Source: Liolophura sinensis
Lineage: Eukaryota > Mollusca > Polyplacophora > Chitonida > Chitonidae
Direction: 5' to 3'
DNA: 64,000 nt
NCBI RefSeq assembly: GCF_032854445.1
Contig: NC_088307.1
Coordinates: 25,866,046-25,930,045, forward strand
A program made the translations under genes and the position numbers. Below, in pieces: positions 38,201-51,200 of this stretch. The notes under the pieces are model-generated. The model was not told the DNA's origin. It saw only the letters and a list, made by a program, of their open reading frames with translations, and searched no databases. The first letter of the stretch is position 1. Every line of letters begins with the position of its first letter.

Positions 38201-39800
38201 ATGTGGAATTCAGTCCTGCTGATCATGTGTGGCAAGAACAGTACTGCCATGTGGAATTCAGTCCTGCTGATCGCGTGTGGGAAGAACAGTACTGCCATGT
38301 GGAATTCAGTCCAGCTGATCGCGTGTGGCAAGAACAGTACTGCCATCTGGAATTCAGTCCTGCTGATCGCATGTGGCAAGAACAGTACCGGTACTGCCAT
38401 CTGGAATTCAGTCCTGCTGATCGCATGTGGTAAGAACAGTACTGCCATCTGGAATTCAGTCCTGCTGATCGCGTGTGGTAAGAACAGTACTGCCATGTGG
38501 AATTCAGTCCTGCTGATCGTGTGTGGCAAGAACTGTACTGCCATGTGGAATTCAGCTCTGCTGATCGCGTGTGGCAAGAACAGTACTGCCATCTGTAATT
38601 CAGTCCTGCTGTTTGCGTGTGGCAAGAACAGTACTGCCATCTGGAATTCAGTCCTGCTGATCGCGTGTGGTAAGAACAGTACTGCCATGTGGAATTCAGT
38701 CCTGCTGATCGTGTGTGGCAAGAACTGTACTGCCATGTGGAATTCAGCTCTGCTGATCGCGTGTGGCAAGAACAGTACTGCCATCTGTAATTCAGTCCTG
38801 CTGTTTGCGTGTGGCAAGAACAGTACTGCCATGTGGAATTCAGCCCTGCTGATCGCGTGTGGCAAGAACAGTACTTCAGCCCTGTTTATACATGTACTTA
38901 CTCTTCAAAGTCAACAACATATTCATTGCTTAAGATATTTTCTCGCTTTATTCAATATTTTTATTACTGGTAGGGTCAACCCCTTGGCCTAAATCAAGTA
39001 GGATTCTTGTTCTAGCTGTTGGCATTAGTTTATCTCATCTATATAAGATCCATTTCTTTGTAAACAAGCTATGCGTGATGTCTTGCCGTTAGGTTTACCA
39101 AACTTATACCACATGCACAATGAAGCATTGGGATAGCTTCTATTCATTTTGACCTTGGTAAATGTTTTTAAAGTCAGGTAAGTTGCATTTTTGGACAAGC
39201 TTGGAATGGGATTTCTCTTGAACTCTTTAAGCATTTTTATTTTATTTAATTATTTTATTTATTTATTTATTTGATTGGTGATTTACGCCGTACTCAAGAA
39301 TATTTCACTTATACAACGGCGACCTGCATTATGGTGGAAGGAAACCGGGCAGAGCCCGGGGAAAACCCACAACCATCCAGAGGTTGCTGACAGATCTTCT
39401 CACTTACGGCCGGAGAGGAAGCCAGCATGAGCTGGACTTGAACTCACAGCGACTGCATTGGCGAGAGGTTTCTGGGTCATTAGGCTGTGCTAGCCTGCTA
39501 GCCAACTGAGCCACGGAGGCCCCTTAAGCATTTTTCAAAACTGTACCACATGTGCATCTAGTCCTGTAGAAAAAACACTACAGTTTTTCATTAACCTTGA
39601 CCAATTTTCTCAAGGGCGTTGGGTCTGTGTCCCCATTACTATGTGAACACCCATCAAGCATCTTGTGCATTGCATTGTATATTTTTTTCATTTCAGGAGA
39701 ACGCTGTCCATGCGGAACATGGGTCACACCAGCCTTCCACGTTCAAACAGCCAAAGTGGATGAGTGCAAAATCACAGCTTTACCAACGACACCATCTTGA
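32234..39800 (+). CDS. DUSP12: Dual specificity protein phosphatase 12
   Basis: Seven exons: 32234-32511, 32942-33058, 34863-34987, 36256-36358, 37048-37240, 37733-37781, 39697-39800 (TGA). They are in phase throughout and encode 322 residues; human DUSP12 has about 340. Residues 1 to about 150 form the phosphatase domain: YLGSEMAVDAEEL, a general-acid loop SANDVEDADLL and the P-loop HCVAGLSRS. The intron after exon 1 splits the catalytic cysteine codon (TG/T). The C-terminal half is the zinc-binding domain special to this family: FKCRKCRRPLF, LFIEPVEWM, CPKCCAKLGSYNWFG and CPCGTWVTPAF, with the paired cysteines preserved. DUSP12 (yeast Yvh1) is a soluble phosphatase linked in yeast to late 60S ribosome maturation. 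The start is the ATG just after the TTTTAG acceptor-like site; reading further upstream would run through a microsatellite. The gene looks intact. It is convergent with the C6orf136 homolog. Confidence 0.95.
33880..34063 (+). mobile_element. MITE-like element, copy 1
   Basis: About 184 bases with imperfect terminal inverted repeats: left CCATAAATGACCGTGTAAAT, and right end reverse complement ACCCTAAATGACCTCAAATT. The internal stretch CTAAAAATGTACTTTTGTGG is shared with the copies at 44585 and 44820. It lies in intron 2 of DUSP12. No coding capacity. Confidence 0.7.
35355..35480 (+). repeat. Family A SINE, 3' half
   Basis: GCGGATGGTCGTGGGTTTCC to the tail CACCAATCAATCAATCAAT. It is 5'-truncated, in intron 3 of DUSP12. 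Confidence 0.82.
35752..36108 (-). repeat. Family B tRNA-derived SINE, full length
   Basis: Head on the minus strand is GGCCCCAATGGCTCAGCTGG with B-box-like ATCCTGGGTCGG. The 3' part ends GTTAAACCCCAAGCACTCGC followed by TCACT. The family also occurs at 45612 and 52104. It lies in intron 3 of DUSP12. Confidence 0.82.
38096..38880 (+). repeat. 48-bp minisatellite in intron 6 of DUSP12
   Basis: About 16 units with core GCCATGTGGAATTCAGTCCT, GCTGATCGCGTGTGGC, AAGAACAGTACT. A three- to four-unit block (38490-38640) recurs at about 38670-38840. The unit equals 16 codons with no stop on either strand, giving false open frames of 295 (plus) and 274 (minus) codons. It starts right after a SINE-like scrap at 37950-38090. 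Confidence 0.95.
39240..39523 (-). repeat. Family A SINE, full length
   Basis: Complete from GGGGCCTCCGTGGCTCAGTT (minus strand) to the ATAAATAAATAAAATAAT tail. It lies in intron 6 of DUSP12, about 175 bases before the last exon. Confidence 0.88.
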
Positions 39801-40324
39801 TCCATTAATGATCTAGACAGCTGTGGACATATCAACTCAAGAGTAGGGTAAAACTGTGACCTTGACCTTAAATGTACTGAACAGTACTGTATAACCACAT
39901 GGCACTGGGCAAAAACATAAAGCAAAATGGCCAGTATGGTTCACTAGCTTTACAGTTGCCGATAATGATCAATACCATGGAGTGGAACTTTTGCTGTATT
40001 CCAGTATAATGGTGAAAGTTAATGAAATTCTGAGTGTTGTGGAATCAATACATGTACTCTCCTTCCATCCTATTTACCAATTTAAAAATTCATCTCAAAT
40101 TTAATGATTTTTATTGACTGATCGCTGACGCAAAAGAATTACACTGAACAGAAGTGCTTCTGCTTTCACACTTAATTTCTTTAAAGGCCAGACAATATTA
40201 TGGTGCCGTTGAAGTTTGAAGTGTTCTAACAGCAGCTCATCAAGACTACATTCTTGTTATGTACACGTAGCAGGAGTTAACTGTATTGGATGTATTTGAT
40301 TGAGGATTTACTGGGTTTTCTGGG

Positions 40325-40990
40325 ATAATCCAGGAGGAGGTTGTTAATTCTGGAGGAAAATGGGTTAAACTTGGAGGAAAGGTTATTCCTGGAGGAAACT
40401 GTTAATCCTGGGGGAAACTAAAGTGATCCTGAAGGAATTGTGTCGATCTTGGAGGAAACATAACCCTGGAGGAAAGTTAACTAATCCTGATGGATTTAGT
40501 GGAATAAACCTGGAAGCATTTGTGTTAATCCTGGGGGAAACTAAAGTGGACTATAAATCCTGAAGGAATTGTGTTGATCCTGGAGCAAACTGAAGTGGAC
40601 CATAAATCCTGGATGCAATTGTGTTGATCCTGGAGCAAACTGAAGTGGGCCATAAATCCTGGATGCAATTGTGTTGATCCTGGAACAAACTGAAGTGGAC
40701 CATAAATCCTGGATGCAATTGTGTTGATCCTGGAGCAAACTGAAGTGGACCATAAATCCTGGATGCAATTGTGTTGATCCTGGAGCAAACTGCAGTGGAC
40801 CATAAATCCTGGATGCAATTGTGTTGATCCTGGAGGAAACTGTTAATCCTGGTGGAAAGTGGATTCCTAATAAAGGAAACTTTGAAATCTGGGAAGAAAT
40901 TTGCACAATCCTGTATAAAACCAGGTCATTCTAAACTGGGTCAATCCTGTATAAAACTGGGTCAAATCCCTGCAGAAAGTGGGCTAATCT
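40325..40990. repeat. 50-bp minisatellite with degenerate flanks, 3' of DUSP12
   Basis: Six tight units at about 40545-40845 built from ATCCTGGAGCAAACTGAAGT and GGACCATAAATCCTGGATGC plus AATTGTGTTG. Both flanks are older relatives with a shared AATCCTGGAGGAAACT core. Confidence 0.9.
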
Positions 40991-43846
40991 TGGAAGAAAC
41001 AATCACACCAGGTACCACTATGGTCACTGCCATGATCACTGGTTGCAATGGAATGAATGCTTTAGTTAAATGAGTTGGTTATAGACATCCTATTCAGCAA
41101 ATAATAAAATAACAATAGTGCGATATACAAGTACAACAGCAGTGTTCATTTTATTTTTTATATATTTTTATATCTATGCACAAGCCTTTGGAGGATGAAC
41201 ATTACTCTCTGCTAGATCTGTGTGCAAACCGAATTTAAGCACTTTTTAGGACATCTATTCTAAAGGTTCTTTTCCATGTACAGGAAGCAGACTGAATTCT
41301 CCCCCTTTGCAACACTATACTGGTGTACTTTCCACTTGTTTTGCTTTTATTTTAGATTCTAACACATATCTGCCAAATACCTACTACACAGAGAATATAG
41401 ACATCGCCTGCATGTATCGAACTGTATTTGACTGGACATGATTGTCAAAATTTCGATGGAAAACTAATTAAATTCAGTCAGTTAACATGTACATAGAATT
41501 TTGCTGCTGCTTTTCATTGTTTATACTTCGTAGTTGCTAAGCGTACATAGATATGAAAGCGAGTGCATCCGCCCCCAAGTTAAGCATGTTCACCTACATA
41601 TAGATTGCACGGCTTCATGTTGATGACGTCATATAATTTGTTTTCATACGTTTAAACTGTATGCGGTACCGGGGGGTATCAACCTATCCTCCCTGCGGTT
41701 GGAACAACCCTGCCGAACGCTACGACGTTACTCTTCGACAATAGTGTCGGGTCACATTAAAACATTCACTACATCTACGGTCCGATATATGCAGTCAACG
41801 TCTCTATTCTCTGTGTAGTATGCAATTTGGCAGATGTGCTAGAATTAGCTTTGTTCAATGTTGTTGATAAATGGCACAGTTTTCAGTAACTGCTAGCATA
41901 AATTAATTCTGTCTACTAAGATGTGAATATATTCATACTGCATGCACTCAACAATAACCCTGAATGTACATGTACACAAGTCACACAAAATACAAATGGT
42001 GTAAACAACATCTACAAGATCTCTATAACTATTTATACATCAAACTACATCAAATATTCAACCTTTGTAGGAAGCTATGTCTTACAATTTTAGTTTTCTA
42101 CACATTATTCTTCTTAGAAACATCCAGTAATAGTCAGCAGGGCACCGACATTCTCCGATTAAGGCCATTGTTAACATAGTCTTTTTCTCATGACCCTAGT
42201 TATGATAATAAGGGTGCTCAACTAATCAATTTTCAATTGAAATTTTTGTGAATTTGAAGAAAATTCTGTTTTAAAATGCCAACCCAGAAAGTATATACAT
42301 GTATATTTTAAATATGCTACCCCAAATATTACATGCAAGAGGTTCATGAGAAATGAAGAACTAATTCGCCATGGCCTTCACCATGCAGCACTAGACATCG
42401 AGTGTACCATTTCGTGACAATTTGCTGAAACAAGCACTAATTTTACCAAAATACATCCATGGGTACTGAAGTCACATCTCACTCTAAAGGAATTAGCGCT
42501 GATAGAGGACTTTATTAAATATGAACATGTAACAAATATGTCACAACCAAAACCTAACAGCTACCTCTACTCATAAAATCCACGTCTGATAATATCGTCC
42601 AGTACAAGAGGAAAAAGAAACATTTACAATGTATAAACATGTAGGTAAGGAAGAAAAAAACACCCGTTACAATGAATCAACAAAAACTGAATATACTTAA
42701 TAAAAACAATTTTCTATTTTTCCATCATAGAATATTAAATCTAAAGGTCAACTTTACGTATCGCTACCATGTTTTGTATCATGAGCATTTTCTGAGCCAT
42801 CACAGCCTTATTTCATTACACGATCAGTCTTAAGAGGCATCATGCTTTCACCGTCACCATTGTGGGATACTGCAGCAGAATTTGAATGTTTGGAGAGAGT
42901 GGCAATGAAAATGTGGCACAGAAAATGAAGCTGATGTTTTGCCTGCTTTCCTTATTACCTGACAAAAACATTTATTTATTTCTTTAATGTCAGTTTTCAT
43001 TAATACATTGTACCTACAGACTGGCTTGAATAATGCAACACAGAGTAATGTATCAATCCAATGGTGAAGTAAAACTGGGAGTAGACTGACCTTCAGTCTG
43101 CGAATGGAAGAAACTGAGGGCAACTATACAAATCAACCTACACCTGGCTTAACAATGGTGTGCATTTCTTTTCATCAGATTTATATTAACATTTAACTAT
43201 ATCATCATTAGGACGAAAGCCACTAATACACGTACATAACTGCATCAAAAACTTCTTTCAGGAATTGACCCCAGCTGATTTCTGTCCATCTGGACACTAG
43301 TGCCAAATGTTTGTACTGTCTTAAGTAATGTTTGGTCCACTGATTAGCCGTCCTGTAATTCTTCGGCCTTTCTCCAGCCTTGCATAGATGTTTGCTCATA
43401 CATATTCTGAAGGCATTGCTCTGTGTAGACTGATACAATCACACTTTTTGTCAAGCTTGAAATCTGCCATCCAACCATTGTATTCAGAAGTCTCATAAAT
43501 CACACCAATAACTGCTCTTTTATGTGAGAAACCGTTGAGAAATTTGGGAAGTATCTGCACACAACACCTACAATTTTACATTGTATAAGGTTTTAAGTGA
43601 TGTCTTTATGAAGAGGTGGGAAAGGTATGTTTGCCATGGTAAAAAGATGCCTATTCACACTGGATTTTTTTCCTGTAAATCACACCAACAAAGGTTACAA
43701 TAAATTGTATTTGGATTGGATAGTTTACTTAATTCTTTTCTTGTAAATCATATCAGCATATGGCATATAACTTAACAGTGCCATTAACGCAAATTTACAA
43801 AGGTCTGTCAACTAATGATTTGGACTGGTAAACTTCTTACATCCAT

Positions 43847-44116
43847 GGGGCCTCCGTGGCTCAGTTGGTTAGCGCGCTAGGGCAGCGTAGTGACCCAGGA
43901 GCCTCTCACCAATGTGGTCGCTGTGAGTTGAAGTCCAGCTCATGCTGGCTTCCTCTCTGGCCGTACATGGGAAAGTCTGCCAACAACCTGCAGATGGTCG
44001 TGGGTTTCCCCTGGGCTCTGCCCAGTTTCCACCCACCATATTGCTGGTCACCGTCATATAAGTGAAATATTCTTGAGTACGGCGTAAAATACCAATCAAA
44101 TAAATAAATAAATAAA
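43847..44116 (+). repeat. Family A SINE, full length
   Basis: The best-preserved plus-strand copy: head GGGGCCTCCGTGGCTCAGTT, box A and B-box-like motifs (GAGTTGAAGTCCAGC), body, TATTCTTGAGTACGGCGTAA and AAATAAATAAATAAA tail. Confidence 0.9.
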
Positions 44117-44584
44117 TTTAGGATTTCGGGCCAGTTATGGCAATGAACAACAGAAAGTGCCATCAGGCTTGTTCCCGACGATTGAAGTACACAGGGCCAT
44201 CCTATTAAAAAATTATATGTGAAGCAGTTTTTCAAATACATGCATAGTGTTGACAACAAAGGGTATACATGTAGCTCTGTTAATTTTAAAGGGACTTGAC
44301 TCTGGTGGTTGAGACAAAACTGAATAAATTACACTCTTCGGTTCACCAAGAAGGGTTACAGATGGTCAAACAAACAGCGTCATACTATAACAGGCCTGTA
44401 ATACAGGCAGACATCAAGAGGTGAGCACTTAAGGCAGCCGAAACACTACAAATGGTAAAATCTTCCATGTAGAACAAAAATCTTCTTACCCAAAATATTT
44501 ACCACTAAGCTCACCAAGACATCCTCCTGCCAATGACCCAGTTCTCTTTGAAGAAAGATATGGTTTACGCCTATTTGCACAACT

Positions 44585-44802
44585 ACCCTAAATGACCATA
44601 AATTTCGCCCACAAAAGTACATTTTTAGAGGCAAATAACTGTCACAAAATTTTATTTTTGGTACTGAAAATAACAATTTTCCGATAGAATATCATCACAT
44701 GTTCCAAGCAAACCTCGAAACACCTTTCTAAAATCAATAGAACTCTCAGAATCAGGAAAAATGGGCAAGTTCGTCATGGACAAAATTTATGGTCATTTGG
44801 AG
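44585..44802 (-). mobile_element. MITE-like element, copy 2
   Basis: The terminal inverted repeats CCCTAAATGACCATAAATTT and (right end reverse complement) CTCCAAATGACCATAAATTT are nearly perfect. The inside matches copy 1 in reverse, including CCACAAAAGTACATTTTTAG. Confidence 0.75.
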
Positions 44803-44819
44803 TGCATGTATTTCACCTA

Positions 44820-45040
44820 CAGTAAATGACCTAAAATTTTACCAAAAAAAAAGCACATTAACTTTTAGAGGCAAATACTTGTAATAAAATATAACTTTTT
44901 GTGCTGAAAACCACATTTTACCACCAGGATATAATCCCGCCTTGTAATATAACCTCAGCACACCTCTATAAGACCATTAGATCTCCCAGAATTGGAAAAA
45001 CTTAATGATGGTTTTGAAATGTGAAATTTTAGTTCTTTCC
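44820..45040 (-). mobile_element. MITE-like element, copy 3 (diverged)
   Basis: Begins AGTAAATGACCTAAAATTTT and keeps AACTTTTAGAGGCAAATACT and TGTGCTGAAAACCACATTTT from copies 1-2. The right end is degraded. It lies directly next to copy 2, as if one inserted beside the other. Confidence 0.55.
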
Positions 45041-45265
45041 ATGTTTCATGAACAAATCTTTCAAATGAAAATGGTAAGAAAAATCCCTTTGTAACCGGTT
45101 GTTATTTAACAAATAGGCCTAGGCTTACACAGGTACCATACAACACAGGCGCACCATGACAAAATTTTCTTTTTCTTATTTGCTATGAATGACTGCTGGC
45201 ATTCTAAATGCATCTTGAAGCTTTATAAGAGAAAGAGTAAAGCTGTGGGGAACTGTCCGGCAGGT

Positions 45266-48200
45266 CTAGTGTTGACCAGGAAGTGCTGAATTGGGTGGGG
45301 GTGACTTTCTGTAAAACAGGCTAGCAAAATCATTGAGGCCAGGTTTTGGTGCCAGGCCCATTAGCAGACCCAGTTTGACAGCAAGGTTTGCCGTTTTCAC
45401 GGTCTGGAGTTCCTCATCAGGCATGACCTGTAAAACAACAAGTACAGTATACCTGTGTGAAAATTGGTGACCCATTTCATCAGGTACCTGACAAGCCTCC
45501 TGACTTTAGCATCTACGGAACTGTGAGAGCTGTATTCAAATATGCCACCTCACTGGTTAAGGGCCTGACAGTGCTTTAACCATGTACACGCAGTTCACAA
45601 AGACCTTACATTGTGCTGCATGAAGGGGATAGTGCAACGACTGGTTGACCCGTATCAGTATAATGGCTCGGGCGGGGCAGCTTACTTGCCTTCGGTAAGT
45701 TGTCTCAGTGAAACAGCACTAAATAAAAGAGCGGTGGAAATCCGTCCTGCAACAAGGAGGCACATTACACGTACATGCACCCTAATGATTCCTTCGTCAT
45801 CATATGACTGAAAAATTGTACGACGTTAAACCCCAAGCACTCACTCACTCCTTACATTGTGGATGTGAGTTTAAGACCAAAGATAGTATCAAATTTTACT
45901 CATCCTTTAAGATCTTACAATCACAGGCTAATCCACTTGAATTTATACCATACCAACAGTACATGTACAACCTAAATAGTTTCATAATTCAATTTATTCC
46001 AATGTCTGTCAAGTTTATGGGAGCACTCACCAGAAAAATGTCCCGACTTCAAACAGATGTCGAAACAACTGGAACTTGATTTGACTATTTATTTATTTAT
46101 TTGATTCGTACTCAAGAATTTTTTCACTCATACGACGGGGGCCCACATTATGGTGGGTGGAAACCCTGCAGAGCCTGGGGGGAAACCCATGACCATCTGC
46201 AGGTTGCTGCCAGACCTTCCCATGTACAGCCCAAAGAACTGGATTTGAACTCGCATCATCATTAGTGAAAGACGATAGGTTAAAGCTGAAGCAGTCTTCA
46301 CTGTTCAACCTAGCACCAGGCCACGGCCTGGACTCACAACGCACTTGTGGCATTACATAAACAAAAGCATCACCATGGCAACCAGCACTGTGGGCATTCC
46401 CTCACATATAGCACAAAACATTCTTAAATTTAAAAGGGTTAGGTGAATTTGGCCTCATTCGTCGTGATCCTGCATGGTTTGAACTCGTGCCAGAACTTAC
46501 CTGATCCACACGATGTTTGACGACCAATCCTTCGCTGTTCAGGTGGTACACTGAGAACCCGTCATACCATCTGTAAAACAGGCCAATAATAAAAATTTCA
46601 CCTAGAATTTATTTTTGTTTTTTTTTTCAAGTGACACATTATGCTTGATTCTGATCGATTCTATCACCTTACAGGGGCTCTTTTTTGGGCAAGTTTGATA
46701 AATTGTCTTATTTGAAAAACTTAACATATTATTTTGTTTATCGTTATGTAAACGTGCACTTATACAAAAAATTTAAGTGCACTCTAACATAGCCATACCA
46801 ATCTTTTGGTATACTACAGTTCATTTGCATGTTATTCAACAAACCCTCCAAAAAGAGCCTTAATCTGAATAAATTATTGATATTCTAACAGAATATTTTT
46901 ACATATTTTTCTCTCTATGTTCATTCCCGGTCTTTTTCATCAGCCACAGTGAAATAATAATGAAGTAAAAAACATCTACATTTCTGTCTAGGGAGAATGA
47001 TGGTAATCTTTAAATTCCCTGTCCATGTCCAGATTTGAACCTCATGTGCCTCGAGGTTAGGGTCTGCGTACCTTTAACCTCTGCACAATAAATATTGTAT
47101 TTTCAACAATGTCGGGTAACTCAAATCAGCAAGTCATTATTATTAAGCCCCGTGCTGCTACTTGTTGCCGACCGCTTTCTTGTACTTACCATCATGACTG
47201 CAAACACATCGAACATCAACCAATGACAACAGATATACGCGCTTCCCTCCTGGGGTGAACTTAATTTGTGCTGCCACAATATGAAAATACTGCTGGTCGC
47301 TACTCAGTGGGACTCTGACTGAAGTGGAGAACCTAGGTATCTAGCGTAATGATGTCAACAGTATGCAGAGAACCTGCCTTAACTAGAAAATTATATCAGG
47401 AAAACTTGTTGGGTTAAACTGTTTTCTGCTGTCCCTGGTGGTGGTGTTGTTGCTAACTTGCCATTCTAACGTCCGTGTTATTTACGATAGGTTCATTCAG
47501 TTGCAGTCAAAATCTGCAGGATCCGCTGTTCTTACCGTGTACTTTCCAGACTTAGTATTTTCTCCAAAAGTAATTTGGAGTTACACGACTAGTAACATTT
47601 AGGACTGATATTGTTAAAGAGAAAAACATTCACACCTCACCAATACAGGCTCTAATGCTCTGACAGTAGCATTCATTGTGTGGAAATTAGGGTGATGAAG
47701 TGTCAAACTGTAGCTGACCAAGCGTTTGCAAATATCAACAGCCGTGTTGTACTGATATGCAAATCGCGACTTCGCACTGCTCTGGGTATAGCCTTTGAAG
47801 TTACAACATTGTTTGTGGGACCATCAATCATAGCAGTGATCTGATAGGACCATGTGTTCTTTTGGTTCAACTCTTCCCATGGTAAATAGATTAAGTGTTG
47901 TGAACATCTTTAAAATACACCGACAGGTACATGACTTAATGTTGGCTTTACTGACATGGTTTAGTAACACGGTCAAACTCAATTTCATGAGAAAATGTAC
48001 AGGTTTCACTGGACGAGTGAGAGTGCATAAAATTATGAACTCATATGTTCTGCTCCAAATTCGGCGGGAGACCTCACCATCTCGACAACGCATTATTTCA
48101 AAGGGCGTGTCAATGAAAGTAAATTCATCTAATTGGTCAATGTTGAATTCTGTCAGCTGTCAGTTACTTGTAATAACATTTACACACATGTGACTGAATT

Positions 48201-51200
48201 CTCAGAAATAAGCTCATAGCCTTGCACTAATACAATGTTTAAAAATTGTTGCAATGTGAAGCTAATATAAGACATCAATTTCCAACTATGCGAATACAAT
48301 GTTTAACCAATGGGTGTTTATGGGGTGTCATATGTACATATTAACTGAAAAGCCCTTTGTGTTTAAAGTTAAAACCAAAAAAATTAAACACAGAAGATTG
48401 TTGATGTAAGTAGCCACCTACTTGTAAATTACCAAGAAGTTGTCAAAAGTGATATACAGGCAACACTTTTACACTTGCTTTAGCAAGTCCCGTCCATAGT
48501 TTTGTACACAGAAATACGCAATTCAGCAATGAGTTCCTTCAGAGGAAAATATACCCGTACAGTTTTGTCAAGATACAAGCCATTTACATAAGATTTTACT
48601 GATGTACAAGCATGTCAATCAGCTGTCACAACAATGCCAGACAGCGGTTTGAATGTGTGGTAGTTTCGGAAACCTTGCCCTAAGCATGTCTACTGTGTAT
48701 AACTGATGGTTACCGGCCTGAAATGGCGTGAAAATAGAACTCTTCTGAAATGGGAGGACAGTTTTCATCGTGACAAAACAACACAAGCGCTCGGCTTGGA
48801 AAACTTTCGAGGAGGTTGACCAAAGATACTTATCAAACAGATCTTCATCGCTGAAATACATTTGTATGCTGATTTGTTACATTTATTTACAGGCCTGTGA
48901 ACGGACAACACGGCTCCCCGTATCACGCACTTGCCAATACTGTGTAGCGGATAAACTTCAGACAACTGGCGGTTAGCATGCCTGTCCAGATGGAATCATG
49001 CTTTGACACAGTTTTGGAACTTACAGGTTTGTAACAACTGTGGCTTGATTTTTCCCTGGGTCAGTGCATCATGCTGATGTGCTAACCACGGAGGTCACAG
49101 AGGCCCCCGCTTTCTTGTAATTCCACGGAATAAATATGGTGTTTTCAATAATGTCGGGCAATCAATTTCAGGCCTCTGAAATTACATGCAATTAAAGACA
49201 AATTCACTTTTATTACACCACTTACTGCGACTCATCGCGGACTCCTTTCTTGTAATTCCAGGGGAGAAATTTCCAAAACATGAGAGCCTTGAATTGCGAG
49301 AGCCCCTTGAGTCGCCACCTCATCCTCACGGTGCCATCCTCTGGGTGAATCGTACATTTCAGGATGACCACTTCCATGTGCGCAAACTTCAGGCTGGCCA
49401 AGAAGCGCAGCTTGCTCAGCTGAAGCGCATAAGCGTTCAACCCGCTGAAACACAAGACAAAAGAGCACCACATGATTTTTTATTTTGTTTTTGTGTATTT
49501 TGTTTTCTGTTGTTTTGGTAAGGCCATACTCAAGAATCTTCCACTCACATGTATGTTATGGCAGTCAGTTTTATGAGTGGAGGAAACAGGAGTGTCTGTG
49601 AAAAACCACCGACCTTTGGTAAGTTACAAACAGACATTCAATGTCTGATTTATTTATCTGATTGTTTATTAATGCTCTGCACTACCATTTATCACTTACA
49701 TGTACCTGTCACAGGGTCACAGGTAGTTTTATGTGTGGAGGCAACCAGAGAGCCCGGGGAAATCACAGGCCTCTGAGAAATGTATATATGTATACATATG
49801 TATGTATACTTGGGCTTTTATGTCATACTGAACAATTTTTTTCTGTCATGTGACGACAAGTTCTCATTCTGTGTGTGAGTTTACACTCTATTTTCTTGTG
49901 GCAGGGCGAGTGCCACTACTGAAGTATCACCAAAAGACACCCAAACATGATATCCTACCCAGTGACATTATACTCGTCACGCGACCTTGCTCTAACCTCT
50001 CAATGCCGAGCTCCAAGTGAGGCAGAAACAAGTAAATTTTAAAAATCTTTGGTATGGCCTGACCCGGGTTTGGTCCCAGGTCTCCTGACTTCGCAGGCCT
50101 ATGATAAGTGACAAATGAACCTTCTCAAATGTGGCCTAGAGATATTGACATTGCACAAACCGCCATACAAGCATCATCGACCACTTACTGCCACTAAAGC
50201 CACAAGAAGAGCAAGAGCAAAGGAGTCAAATTCCTTGTCTGAGGCTGGATTTGAACTCGAACCACATGTGTCCTACTGACTGAAAGGCAAGCACATTAAC
50301 CAGTTGGCCATAGCCCGCTACCTGTTTGTGAATATTCCATGCATAGTTACATGAAGTTCTACTTACTTTGCAGTCAGATTTGTACCCCAGTAATTGTTCT
50401 CAAACACGATATCTTTATGGTACACATGGTAATTATGCCTCTCCACGAAAAATCGCGGCATCTGAAATAGAAAGTATTTACTCATTGATATGAATTGGGT
50501 CAAGAACAGGGGTGAAGAACAGGCATCAGGTATACGGGTGAAGAACAGACAATAAGTATATGGGTGAAGAACAGGCGTGAGGTATATGGGTAAAGGACAT
50601 GGGGTGAAGAGCAGGCATCAGGTATATGGGTGAAGAACAGGTTTCAGGTATATGGGTGAAGAGCAGGCGTCAGGTATATGGGTGAAGGACATGGGTGATG
50701 AGCAGGCGTCAGGTATATGGGTGAAGGACATGGGTGAATAGCAGGTGTCAGGTATATAGGTAAAGGACAGGTGAAGAACAGGCGTCAGGTATATGGGTGA
50801 AGAACATGTGTCAGGTATATGGGTGAAGAACAGACGTCAGGTATGTGGGTGAAAAACATGTGTCAGGTATATGGGTGAAGAACAGGCGTCAGGTATATGG
50901 GTGAAGAACAGGTGTTGGGTATATGGGTGAAGAACAGGCGTCAGGAATATGCGTGAAGGAACGGCGTAAAATACCAATCAAATTAACAACAATGGGTGTG
51001 GGGAAACAACAGTACAGAGGATAATGAACCACTGATATTTGTAGTTTCTTGGCACAATTTAAAAAAAATGAAAGGGAAAGTTTTTTTTTCTAAACCATGA
51101 AAAGAAGTTTTAGTAGAACTGTGGCCTCATGGTACATTTGCAATGTATTTCTGTCACAGTTTTCTCTAAATCAGAATTTGACTGCCTCCAAAACAGCCAT

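Larger units (their letters stand above)
39801..45265. other. Convergent intergenic region between DUSP12 and the C6orf136 homolog
   Basis: No exon recognised. It holds the DUSP12 3' UTR (AATAAA candidates at 40503 and 41103), a 50-bp minisatellite, AT-rich unique sequence at about 41100-43840, a full-length SINE and two MITE-like copies. Confidence 0.65.

Noticed and set aside
38041-38992. 295-codon plus and 274-codon minus open frames
   Set aside because: They are explained by the 48-bp tandem repeat in DUSP12 intron 6; no domain and no splice context.
41100-43840. Search for a gene in the AT-rich stretch between DUSP12 and the C6orf136 homolog
   Set aside because: Only short open frames without family motifs or paired splice sites were seen.
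43847-43930. tRNA-like gene with box A and B
   Set aside because: It is the head of a family A SINE that continues into the body and tail; the same head recurs many times in the window.
50494-50952. CRISPR-like regular repeats
   Set aside because: Contiguous tandem units with no unique spacers, inside an intron of a eukaryotic gene.
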